Part shown: positions 46,354-58,400 of the stretch, in pieces
How the letters are laid out: every line of letters starts with the position of its first letter
Position numbering within the stretch: the stretch's first letter is position 1
Assembly (NCBI GenBank): GCA_021234535.1
Contig: CM037839.1
Span: 29,527,475 to 29,591,474 of the forward strand
Source: Stichopus chloronotus
Taxonomy: Eukaryota > Echinodermata > Holothuroidea > Aspidochirotida > Stichopodidae
DNA length: 64,000 nt
Reading direction: 5' to 3'
Notes under the pieces: model-generated
Told to the model about the DNA's origin: nothing
What the model saw: only the letters and a program-made list of their open reading frames with translations
Database searches by the model: none
Position numbers and translations under genes: made by a program

Positions 46354-49300
46354 GTAGGTTATCAGTAGGATTTTTTTCTAGTCCAATAGCTACACATAGT
46401 GCAGACAGGTTTGAAGTTACAACTGTACATTACTGTGTATATATTTTCCTTGTTCGCATAACTGCTTCCTGCACAGTGCTTCCATTGATGCAGTGTGCCT
46501 TGTCATGCATCTCTAGTCTGCAGTATGTATGCAGACCATAGAAATGGATGAAGTATAAATGAATACTCCGACTCCAAGCAAATCTATCCCATGAAGGCAG
46601 TTTTCAAACTTTACTGGAACACTTTACATAGGGTATCATTTTAAAGCTGAAAATCTGAAGTTTTTTCTTTGCATAGTTTTTTTCAATTCCAAATTTTTAT
46701 TTTCAAATTTTCCAAATTGTTTACAAAGTGTATGCTAGATAACTAATGGCATACAGGACCTTTGGAAAACAGTTGAACTTTCATCTCCCTGCCAAGGGAC
46801 AGCAACATAAGCCAATTGAATGTGACCCCAAGTTCAGTGTCTGGTACCAAAGGTACAGTACATTCCTCCTTCCAGTAAATTTGAAAGATTTTCGGTACCA
46901 ATTTAGAATCCGTACCAGTCAGAAAAGGTATCAGATAACTGAAAGAGTTAGCATAGCGTCTATGTCTTATTTTCCTTTTTTTCTTTTTCTAGTTTTTTTC
47001 CTCTTTTAAGATTTTCGAAGTTTCCGATTTTCTGTGCAATGAACAACATGTAGTGGGAAGAAGTGATAGATTATTCCTGAAAGAGAAGTAGGTTAAATGA
47101 GGATTCGAACCTAGGATATCACGGTAACTCATGCAGGTCTTACAGTACGCATAACCCACTATGCTATGAGAGCGGTTGTGGCGGTTGAGTGTTCGAAAAT
47201 GCATACAGTACACAAAAACGTAATCCAACGTACTGTAGTCATATAACATTATTTGTGTATTCATATACTATAAATAAGTGTCTATCCCTATCCCCTAATG
47301 TAGGACACATTTGGAGTTGACAATGCTACATCTTAGACTGTTCTCCGTGTGTAATCAGTTATTGTACTTACAAATGATATTGTATTTGATGCTAGTCACA
47401 CTTGCTATCGAACGTCACTGAACTTCTGTGCAATGACCACTCTGCTACGTCAGGCCATACTCGACTACGTAACGAAAAGATTGACTTCCTATTGGCTATG
47501 TAGTTGAGCTACATTTAGCTCTGTGCATAGATACAAACACTGCTTGCGGGACGTGTGCAAATACTGCATGAACTCATATCCAGTTATAGTCAATCACAGA
47601 GCAGCACTATAGAGGCTGTGCGGATGCCTTTACTGCATGGACCAATCAGCGTCTGCCGCGCACTTGCGCGGGCTCTGGTGATTTGGGTGTTCTTCGCATG
47701 AAGCATGTTTTGAACTCAGTTTAGCTCGGACCGCACTCGCGTTCGGACGTACTGATCTTAGGACTAGTAATATTTATCTTTTTAGATTGTTTCTCACCCA
47801 TATTTAGACCGTGTTATCGTTTTGAAGAGTTAATAAAACATTGTGAACCTTAAAGAAACTTCTCTCTTGATCTTTACGAGCTCCTGCTTCCTGAATTCCA
47901 CGTTTTCGGCACTTTATAGACTTCGCACGCTACATCGCTACAACTGAACCAGGCCGAACCTAAAATAGGCCTTACACTAACCCTGAATCATGACACCTAA
48001 CCCGATCCCCTAAACCTGTTCACCAACGCTAGTTAGGCAATCCATTCATCATTCGCTATTCAAGGATGGTGGTGGACCGAATCAAACAATTGAATCGAAG
48101 CTAGCGAACACGTTCATATGGTATGGATTCTAAAGTTGCGCCAGATTTTCTTTTGTTTACTAATACGCCAATATGGTAGCACTTGTCCAAAATATACATG
48201 TTCTGTACAGTATGTGTGCATGACAATTTTAAATTTTTTACATTTTGATATGGAAAAACACAATTACTTTTAGTGACATTCATGCAGTTACTTTGTTTAA
48301 ATTCTCAATTGCTCTCGATTGTTCAAATTCTCAAAATTGCCCAACAAGATCCCGAGAAAAATTCTGAAACAATAATTACTATTTTTATCTGACAAATGTT
48401 GGGTGAACTAAAGCTGAGTGGTAATAAACATCAGGAGTCATTCCTTAGTGCATGTTTCCTTTGTAGAATTGGGCTACTCACTGTAAGTCTAATTACTGGA
48501 TACCAAAATAATTTATTTTATGACCCTCATTTAGTTTGTATGTATGTAATTTTCACAATAATAAATTGGCAGTGGAAACAGTGAAAATTTTAATCTGTTA
48601 AAAGTTAGACTTTTTAAGTCAAAGGCACTGTTTGGACCCCCCTCCTTCAATACTGAATGACCATGATTTCAAGGATGTGACATGCGCCTTTAACACAATA
48701 TACCCATGATAATGCTAACCCATGATACCATTGCTGGACTAAACCATTGGTCAATACGTGTAGTTCACCCTTCAGAAAATTTGTTTTCATTTGCAAGGAA
48801 ATAAGAACATACTGTAGGCACAGTACTATTTCTTCCAGTGTTTAGTCTAAATATAGACAATTAGACAATAACCATTTGGACAAACTGTGCTTCAAATTAA
48901 ACCCTTGGATCCCTTTCTTCTAGATTAATTTGTGAGTTGGAAATGTCACCCATTAGTGGCTGGGTTGTGGACGATAGCAAGATGGGGACTGGGAAGGGAG
49001 GATGAGAAGACAAGTGATGTATTTTAATACACATACATAATACACGTACGCCACATGTCCGGTACGTCACACTGATTTTTTACATAGCTTGTCATTACAC
49101 CATAATGACTTCAGATTTTTACTCGATATTTTGCATTATGACATATACTTTAAGTGTTTGGACTATACATTAGTGATATAAGCATAGTTGTATCATTTTT
49201 ATTTTCAGAGAAATTTTGATTGACATTTTGATGAGAGAAAATGCATTTTTTTGTTGTCCTGTACAGAAGATATTTCTCTTAAGATGCTGTATCTTAATTA

Positions 49301-52300
49301 ATATAACTTTTAAATTTTGTTGTTTCTTGTAAGCTGGCAACACTTTTCAAACTCTGAAATGTCCCGCACAGTACATCATCGTGCAAACAGCTTGACCCTG
49401 CCGTATAACTAAGTAGGCCTATAGTGTAAGGGGGTTTTAACCAGGAATGATTAGCTAAAGCACTGTCGGAGTTCATGCATGTTAAAAGAAGGCATGAGAA
49501 AGTACTGTAGAACATGTTGAACTGATACAGGTTCATCAGTCATCATATACGTCTAAAGCCAAACTTTCCAAAGGAGATCAGGATTAGTTGAAACATAATC
49601 AGAAAAAGTTCCATATCCTCCAGTCCAACTAGGCCAGTCCTAGATGGAACTTAGGGGAATAATTAACATGCTACTACATGCATGGGTGGTGACAGGGGTC
49701 GGTAATTGCATATTGAGAATGGTCAAACTTCTTCTGTTTTGGATAAACTCAATCAACAATAAATGTGGCCTCTGAAATTGTTCCAACTAACCCTTTTTCT
49801 GTGGTTAATTGGAACATGTTAAATGGGGTTAGTTAGAACATATTGTATGGGGTTGGTTGGAACATGGTATGGGGTCAGTTAGAACATAGTCAAAATGTCA
49901 TGTTTACTCATCTGAAGCATATGTAGTATATTGATGAACCTAAAACATGGCAAGATGGTAAGCAAGTACTTTATCAATTTGGAAGAGTTACACTGTTGTA
50001 AAACCAAATAAAAGAGCAAATGCAAACAACAAAGTTCTTAAGAGGCCCTTTCAAAGTGTGAATGTTTTCAAAACATATCACATCTTCCTTTTCAGGCAAA
50101 TGTATACAAAGGTTTGAACCATACAAAATATGCAATACATACAAAGAAAAACAAAGTAACTTTAGACTTAAGTATTCAGGAGTAGACAGTTACAAATAGA
50201 GTCAAAACAGATAAATTACTGTACAGTATATGATGAGCCATGCTGTAAGAACTGTGAGTTTAGTGTAGATCTGTATTCCTTGATTAATATAGCTCCTTTG
50301 ATCTTTAATTTCGAAGTCAGAGTTGCCAGATGTTAAAATGGAGAACAAGTCACTATTGCAACCTCTACACTGTAGTTGAGCATGTGGTCATGGATTGGTG
50401 GTGTATTGTACAGTTCAAATGTGCCTTCATCCTCACAGACCAATGTTTCTTGGTTCTACCAGAATCTTATGACAAGAAACTTTGAATGAGTGAATGACAT
50501 CTGCCTTGAGAAAACAAGGAGTATGATCTTCCTGAGAAAAATAGTTGCCTACTATAAATGTTTTGAACAAAATGTAGCATTTTCTGTCATGGTCTTTAAA
50601 TTGACTGGATAGAGACTTCCTTACAATTAAGGATGTAAAACCAACAAAAGGAATACTTATAACACATTCAGAGTTGTCCTTATCAGCATCTAACTTGTCA
50701 TTGTTTTGGCAGAGTAACATTTTGTCCAGGAATTTTTTAACACACTTCTCAAAACCGCAGTTGGGATGTGTGACATTTTTAACCTTCGGATCTTGGCAGG
50801 ATATAAAATTAGTCGTCAGAGATGTCCATAATCACAAAATTATTGGTGCTGTACAATATGTATACCCTCAATTAAATTAATTCTGTCATTAGCCTTTGAT
50901 GATGTCATGGGCAAAACCTGATTTTTCTCTGTGTAAAGGGACACCAAGTGGTGTGGCATTGACAGATTTAGTAACATGTTTTTGTTTTCAACTTTTGACA
51001 TTATTTGTGTGTTTCAAGTAGCCATACAACACATAATCTGAAATAAGACTATTTGATGTTAACCTGTCAATTCCGGAACTGGGAGTTTTGCTATTTTGCC
51101 ACAAGTTCCCCTCCCCCTTTATTTGTGGAATCACACCTATTCAAATTGGGACATTATAAGCTTCCTCCCCCCCCCCCTCCCGAGAATGTCACACACAGTA
51201 GATGAGGATAAACTAAAGTATTGTACAGGAATAATATGATTTGATGAGGAACAAGAAACATGGTTTTATGGTGAATAATGTTCTGAACACCTAACTGCAA
51301 ATGTAATCAATGTGCCTCTTTCAGCTGATACACAGATCAAGAATGACTCAGAGAAACATCAAACTGTTAGTCTTTCAGATCGATTGTAACCAGATGAATG
51401 GTGTGTACGGAAGTCAATTAAGTTGGTTCTATTAATTTACGTGGCTGTGGTAGCTGATGAGGTGAATTCTTGTTTGAAGCATTCAATACTAAGAAGTGCT
51501 TGAAATGATGAAATTTCACCACTTATCATGAAATGCAGCAAACAGTAACATTTGATTTCTCTTTTTTTTATTTTTGTTCCCTCATATAGTCATCTTTCGA
51601 GAGCAATACAACTCTGTGTCATATGTCTCAGAGTATGAAAACTATGGCAGCATCAGCCTGTTTAGGTTTCTTCTGCCAGAATCCGTCTCTGTGGCCAACT
51701 GGAGTTTCATGTTGAACAAGACTGAGGCATGCCCAGACAGGGATATTTACATGTAAGGAGTTAACATTCTAATAAAATTAACACCAAGACTTTTAAAAAT
51801 TTGCCAGGCAGATATTCAGACATGAGGTGCTACTTGTTTCAACATTGATTGTGGTCGTAAAACATGAAAAGTTTCAAATTGTCTCACTTAATTGCCTTTT
51901 ATTGTAAGTCTCATTTCCTTGGCCACACTCCTGCAGCTGCTCAGTAATGTTGCACAAAGTCTTTGACTGAAATCACACATTTTCTTGATGTTGTGTAACT
52001 TGATTGCCAAAATTCATCTTGTTGGTTAAGAGTCTGTTTTTTACTTGTTTTAGCTGAATTGACTTTGGCCAAATTTTTAACGATCTCGTTGATAGTCTTT
52101 ATTTGAAACTTGTAATCTCCACCGAACAAATTACAGTATCCACCAATCAAATCTGTCTATTTTATCTGTGAGATATGCAAAGATTGAAAAAGAGGCTACA
52201 TTCCCACTTGCAGTATGATGATATGGGCTGTTGTAATGATTCTACACTATGTACAACATACCTAACCTACTGTAAAATGACATTACTATTCTCGACTCTG

Positions 52301-55300
52301 ACTGCTACTGTTCTTTGCTATGACTGGTAATGTTCTCAACTGTGACTGCTAGTGTTCTTCACTGCAACTGCTAATGTTCTAGACTATGACTGTTACTGTT
52401 CTTGACTATGATTCCTATGTACTCAAATGTGACTGCTAATGTTCTTGACTGTGACTGTTTTTTCTTCACTAAACCACTTGCTCAGAGAACATTTAGAATA
52501 AGAAACTTTGTTCTTTTGTGTCAGCTTGCCTTACAAAATCATCAGGTGACAGATGATGAAATTTTGAAGGGGACAAAATGTTCCCACTGACAAGTTGCTT
52601 AAGCTATCCTTGTTCTAAGAGGACAAAGAATTCATATTTTCTCTGAATTGTACTTTTTTACACTGTAAGTTTTTAAATAGGGCATCTGTTTCAAAATCTC
52701 TTTAGGGTATATTAATCATGTTAGCTCATTGCCTGAGAATGACAGTGATAATAAATAATTTCCAAAGAAAATGCAGTAAATCAAGAGTTTTTAATCCTTT
52801 AAAATGTAACATATGTTTTGCCTTACATGAGGAAAATCTTAACACTATCTCTATTAAAGGATGATGGTTTCTACATTTGAAACGTTCGTTAATCATCCAA
52901 ATCATTGAAATTCTCCTTTCTCCTTTAAGAAAGGTATTATTTGGTCTGTGTATGATCAAATTCTAGTGAGGTATTCTCAGTTACATCACTTGGTAGAGTC
53001 ATGTACATGTAAAAAATGAAAATACATTACCTGCTGTTGAAAGACACAACCTTGTAACTTCAACTTTTGCAGTATATACATAGGAGCATTTTGAAGATTC
53101 CAGAACAGGGATAAAGTCTGTGAAATTTTGAATTTTATCAAAGTGAGTCCTCCAGAGTGAAAGGAGATTTCTGCAGGCCGTTGTTTTGATTGAACCATGG
53201 GTTGCAGTTTAGTCTAGTGACTACAGTAATGTCACTCCTTAAACTGCATGTTATGTGCTGTGATTGCAAAGTAATTGTTTTCTGCCTAAAGACTAAGGGC
53301 TTCCATATCGACTTCAACAAAGGTTAACATTTTTTTCAATTTTGACCTTTCACTTTGCAATTATTAGTGGCATCATCTACAGTGAAATACAAAACAAAAT
53401 GTGAAGACCAACCAGGTTCAAATGAAAAGAATAGAAATCAAGTTGGTAAGAAATGGAAGAAAGCCAAAGATGCACTGGTTATTGTCCATCCTTGGGATTA
53501 TTGAAACTGTCTTAAGCTTAGTATTTCAATCAATAATCAATTAGTGCAGCATGATGTAATTTACTGCAGCCAGTTATTTCACATTTTGTTTTAAGCACAT
53601 TTTCAGTGAGATGGACAGAGCAAAGATGCAATCTTTATCCACATGTAGGCGTATTATGTCTCAACATAGTAGCATGCAGAACCACCTTTTTGAGATGTTT
53701 TTAGTATCATGTCTGATCTTTCCTGTAACTGCAGTTACAGTATGTTCAAGGTTCATCCATTTTGTATCAAGGAGAAAGTTAAACAAAACCTTTTTTGAGA
53801 GGGAGGATGCATATGGTATGTTCACTGCAAAGCTTTACAGTAATCATTAAACCAGTTAGTTGGATATAAACTGTGGTGGAGGTTGGAAAAGTAATTGGAT
53901 ATGGATTGGAAGCAGACCTGCACATGATACTGTAAGTGTTTGGATGTATGCAATGAAATTGGTCAAGTCAGTCAAATTACAGTAGGAGAAGTGCAGAACG
54001 TGACATGAATCAAGTGACAAATCATCACGTTGGGAAATTGAAACATGTCATGGATTTATGAAACAAATCCATCTTCTCCGTAAGTCAATCGTGCATAAAT
54101 TTGATAAATTCTACCTGAGAATCTAAACGGAGTCGTAATGAGGATCTGTAGTGAGTTCTTTCAAAGACCTTGGTCATTGTTCTAGTACTTAAGTTGCATC
54201 TGATGGGAAAGTTAAACATAAAATCAGCCCAGTAAAGCTCACTCCTCATGTAGTCTCCTTTGGTAAATCACACTTACTTATGTCATCCATATGAAACCAC
54301 TCCCACACAATGCATCATTCATAGACCACACCCACTCAAGTCATTCATTGTAAGCTATATTCTGACAAAGTCACACCCATTCAAAAGAGCAGTAGGGCAT
54401 TGCAATATACATCTCACATAACTTTTTGCTCTTTCTTACTCCAAATGGAGTAGAAGCATACCTGTTTAACAGATTTGTGGGAAAAAATGATCTGCCAATA
54501 ACAATTTTTGTTAGAGATCGCCCCAGTAGGGAGAAAAAAGAATGTTAACATTTGAATTTTCTTATGTTATGGCCTGCAAGATAATATTCATGGGTATGTC
54601 ATTTACCCCTCCGTCTTGCTGGCACATAGATTGTTGTTTGGTTGATTGTTATCAGTGTTTTCCTGAGCTCTGCCGGTAGCTTTTTATGGCCTTCTCTCTA
54701 TAACGTTCCTGTTAGTAAGATGTATTTTACAACGCCCAATGCTCCTTTAAGCCTTTGCAGACCACACCCACTCAAGCCATCCTTTGCAGACCACACCCAC
54801 TCAAGCCATCCTTTGCAGACCACGCCAAACACTCAAGTCAAGTTGTGATGACATTCTCCATTTTGCATCTCATTCATCTACTAGTATTTTTGTCAATCAG
54901 TTCATCATTTTATTTTGTTTGTATACTTTGTCAATTTAGAAAGCTGTCACACAGTCCAGTGTTTTGTCATTCTCAAGCACACCTGACTTGGTTATAGTGT
55001 GTAAAGTGTTATTGTCCTTGTTTGAATTTTTTATGGTAATGATTTGCACCAGTGGGGGGAATTGCTCCATAGAATTCCCTAACGGTTGGGGAATCAACCT
55101 TGAAGTTAAGAGGCACACTTGTTAACTTTGTCAAATCAAACTTTGCAGGTTGTAATAACATCTCTTTGTAATATTCATTGAAAACAACAATTAGATGTTT
55201 GGTGTTTTATTGTTAGTATTTATATGTCAACTGATTTACTTCACACTTATAATTCTCTAATGTAGGCTATCTGTATGCTGGTCTTCATTGTTTTTCATTC

Positions 55301-55391
55301 TGTGTAAGTCAATCCATGCCTTTCTTGGCATATTTATAGGGTTTTTTTTATTCCTTGCCGAAGGCAGAGGAATCTATGCGATGGTGATGTC

Positions 55392-55422
<31 letters not shown>

Positions 55423-58400
55423 CGTGTGTGACGCCTGCTTGTAAACACGATATCTAAAGAAGCATAACTCTGAGTGATCTCATACTTGGCATGTAGATTG
55501 CCCTTATTGAGTAGATGATCCCTATTGTTTTTGGTGGAGGTCAAAGGTCATTTGGGGTCACTAGAGGTCAAATGGTAAATATCTTGAAAATTGCTTGTAA
55601 ACATGATATCTCCAGAAGCGTAACTCGGAGTGATCTCATACTTGGCATGAAGGTTGCCCTTATTGAGTAGATGATCCCTATTGTTTTTGGTGGAGGTCAA
55701 AGGTCATTTGGGGTCAACAAGGGTCAAATTGTGAAAACCTTGTAAACACGATATCTCAAGAAAGGAAGCTTGTAGAAATCTCATGTTTAGTATGTAGTTG
55801 TACCATGTTGAGTAGAGGAACCGTATCGTTTTCAGTGGAGGTCAAAGGTCATTTGGGGTCAACAGGCGTCAAATTGTGAAAACCATGTAAACACGATATC
55901 TCAAGAAGAGAAGCTTGAGCAGATGTCATACGAAGTGTGTAGGTGTATCTTATTGAGTACAAGGGTCACCAGAGGTTAGAAGGTAAATACCTTGCAAATT
56001 GCTTGTAAACACGATATGTCCAGAATGATGAATGTGAGAGATCTCATAGTTAGGGTGTGGATTGCCCATATCGAGTAGATGATCCCTTTTTTTTTTGGCA
56101 GAGGTGAAAATGGGAGGTCAAAATGCGAAAATCTACAATATTTAAAGAATGGTCTTTCCAGTGAATTTTATACTTGTAATGTAGAATCCTCTTGTTGATT
56201 TGAGAACTTCTTTTAGTACATACCAACATTGTCTCTTCGATAACCATAAAGAAAAGATGAAGACAACATTAAATTTGGTATCAAAGATTATTATTTGGCA
56301 AACGTTATGCCACTGTCCTTATAAGGACATGTGAGTATGCATGAATTGTAAATTGGAATTGATTAAATATACCACGGGTTATTAGCTTTATAAAAAGAAC
56401 TAAATTACTGATAATTTGGATCAAATACCCTTGAGCGTGCATGAACTGTGATTGCTTAATTGAATGAATCAAATTGTAACTGACCCACCTCTGTTCAAAT
56501 TGGCCACTGTTATCTGACATAATTTATCACAGTTGACTGTCAGTAGAAACCACAATGTCCGGAATAAATCATACAGTCTGTTGAGGCCAGGTGCACAATG
56601 GACTTAACCATTTACTGTATAAACAGTGTCTCTGTTTAGCCTTAAAGGGAAATAGGGTGTTTGTTTTACAGAAAACAACCATATTTTTAAAACCATTATT
56701 TGTGGACATAAAATGATAGATTATTCAGAATAACTAATTACAGTAGCCTTATTTTCAAGAAATAAGATTCTCACAGATCAGAAATTTACTTGTTTGTTGC
56801 TCAACAATAATTTGTGCACCCAAACTTTTTAAAATTCAAATGATGCATCCGTTACTCATCACATGCATAATGTTTTGAGGAGATGAAGCTTTGACAGATA
56901 TTTATTGATGAGACTGAATGGTTTAACAATGGTTAAAGCGAATTTCTTTGTACGCCATGTTGGTGTATTCTAAATGCCCTATTTCACTTTACAGTAGTTC
57001 AGCTAAGCTTTAAACAGATGACTACTGAGTATCAAACCAAGGAAACTTGCACTGTGTGTTGAGACTAAAGGCAAAATTGCAAGTCATGCTAGATTCTGGT
57101 TTAATAGGGTTATCAGTTTTTGCTAATTTTCAAGGACCTCATAGCCATTGGGAAGGGCATCACGCCAAAAAATCAAATACGAAAGAGCTGCCACCAATAG
57201 CTGTAACCTGACAAAATAAAATGCTATAATTTTGATTAAATAAACATGTTTACCGTTTTATCAAGGTATTAGACACGACAAAATATAATTTGTTCCCCTG
57301 CAGCATCATATCCGTTTGGGAGTTTTCTCATGTTTGTGTAGGTCAAAGGTTATTTGGGTGACAAAAGGTCAAAACCTTGTATACATGATATTTTAAGGGT
57401 GATAAATGTGAGGGATCTTATACTTAGTTTGTGAATTGTTCATATTTAGCGTGTTGATGGCCATATAGGGTAGGTGATCCCTATCGTTTTAAGTGGAGGT
57501 GAAAGGTCATTTTGGGTCACGAGAATTCAAAAGGTTTTGACCTTACTAAGATGGTATCTCAAGTAGGATAACTGTGTGGGATCTCATGCTTGTCATGTGG
57601 GCGATTCATGTTTGTTACAATGTATATCATGAGGCAAGGAATCACTAAGCCTTTTGGCTTTCTAGTTAATGCAGGGGTTGCTGTTAAAGATGAGTGGTAC
57701 ATGTAAAAAATAAAAGGTTTAAAATTAAGTGAAATCATAAGCAACTTTTCCTATTTGTCTCTGAATGTGTTAAAATTTTGATAGAAGTTTGAATAAAGGG
57801 GTTGGTAAGACCAGGAGGAGGAGTCCAAAACTCTAACTGTTGTATTAACACAGTATGTTTGATGCGCTTTATGTCATTTGGTAGATCGATCCATCATGAT
57901 GGCCTGCCAATTGTCAACCCATACAATACATCCTTCCCGGATAGCACGGAGATCAAGCACGCCAGTGGTTATAGCTTCAAATTCAACACGACTTCTACCC
58001 AGATACTCCCCAGCGTTTCGATATTTGGTCCTGAGCCGGGAAACTGGTTCATAATTGCTTACAGGTTGAAGGAAGATGTCGACAAAATTGATCAAAAGGT
58101 ATTGTATCGTATTTTGCCCCAAAAGGGGAAAAGAACCACCATGTGCCACTTTTCTTTCAAGACTTGAATGAGAAAATATATTCAACATACAAGCTGAGTA
58201 AACAGAACTTGAAAACTTTCAATGTTGTCATTTTGTGGAAAGAAAGCATTAAGTACGGGAGGGCTATCAAAATCTCCTTTGAAGTTATAATTTAGGCAAG
58301 TCAGGACTGCAAATGCAATTATACTCTGCAAAAAAAAAGAGTCAATAAATGAATATCAGAACAATTAAAAAACAAACAAATCTGTGAAAATAGATGGCAT

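Larger units (their letters stand above)
46354..51587 (+). other. Intron 1 of the TMEM8/PGAP6-like gene
   Basis: About 5.2 kb. Apart from the SINE, the LTR candidate and the short tandem repeat at 49795-49885, AT-rich DNA without a supported exon. Poly-C occurs at about 51168-51179. Confidence 0.5.
55350..57665 (+). mobile_element. Helitron/Helentron-like non-autonomous element carrying a satellite array
   Basis: Left end ATTCCTTGCC (55350-55359), itself part of a small hairpin (TTCCTTGCCGAAGGCAGAGGAA). Right subterminal GGCAAGGAAT (57633-57642) is its exact inverse. The right end then has a perfect AAGCC-TTTT-GGCTT hairpin (57647-57660) and CTAG followed by T, the CTRR plus T signature of Helitron 3' ends. 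Inside are a TG/TATG microsatellite (about 55392-55432), four to five satellite monomers of about 150 bp (55438-56130), a nested TTAA MITE (56642-56992) and two more diverged monomers (57290-57610). No Rep/helicase frame is present. The assignment to Helentrons is from architecture only. Confidence 0.65.
51753..57884 (+). other. Intron 2 of the TMEM8/PGAP6-like gene
   Basis: About 6.1 kb. Contains the 22-bp and 29-bp minisatellites and the Helentron-like element; 52470-54230 and 54850-55340 show nothing further. Confidence 0.55.

Noticed and set aside
46746..47009. 87-codon plus-strand open frame
   Set aside because: Runs into the pyrimidine-rich complement of the SINE tail and has no domain or splice support.
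47098..47175. Functional tRNA gene on the minus strand
   Set aside because: T-stem mismatched, anticodon stem not formed and box spacing too long; better explained as a SINE head.
51325..51383. Possible additional TMEM8 exon after TTTCAG (ADTQIKNDSEKHQT)
   Set aside because: Its only plausible donor leaves phase 0, incompatible with exon 2; exon 1 joins exon 2 directly with the right phase.
54642..54997. Two overlapping open frames rich in repeated PHPLKPSFADH-type sequence
   Set aside because: Translation of a 29-bp tandem repeat.
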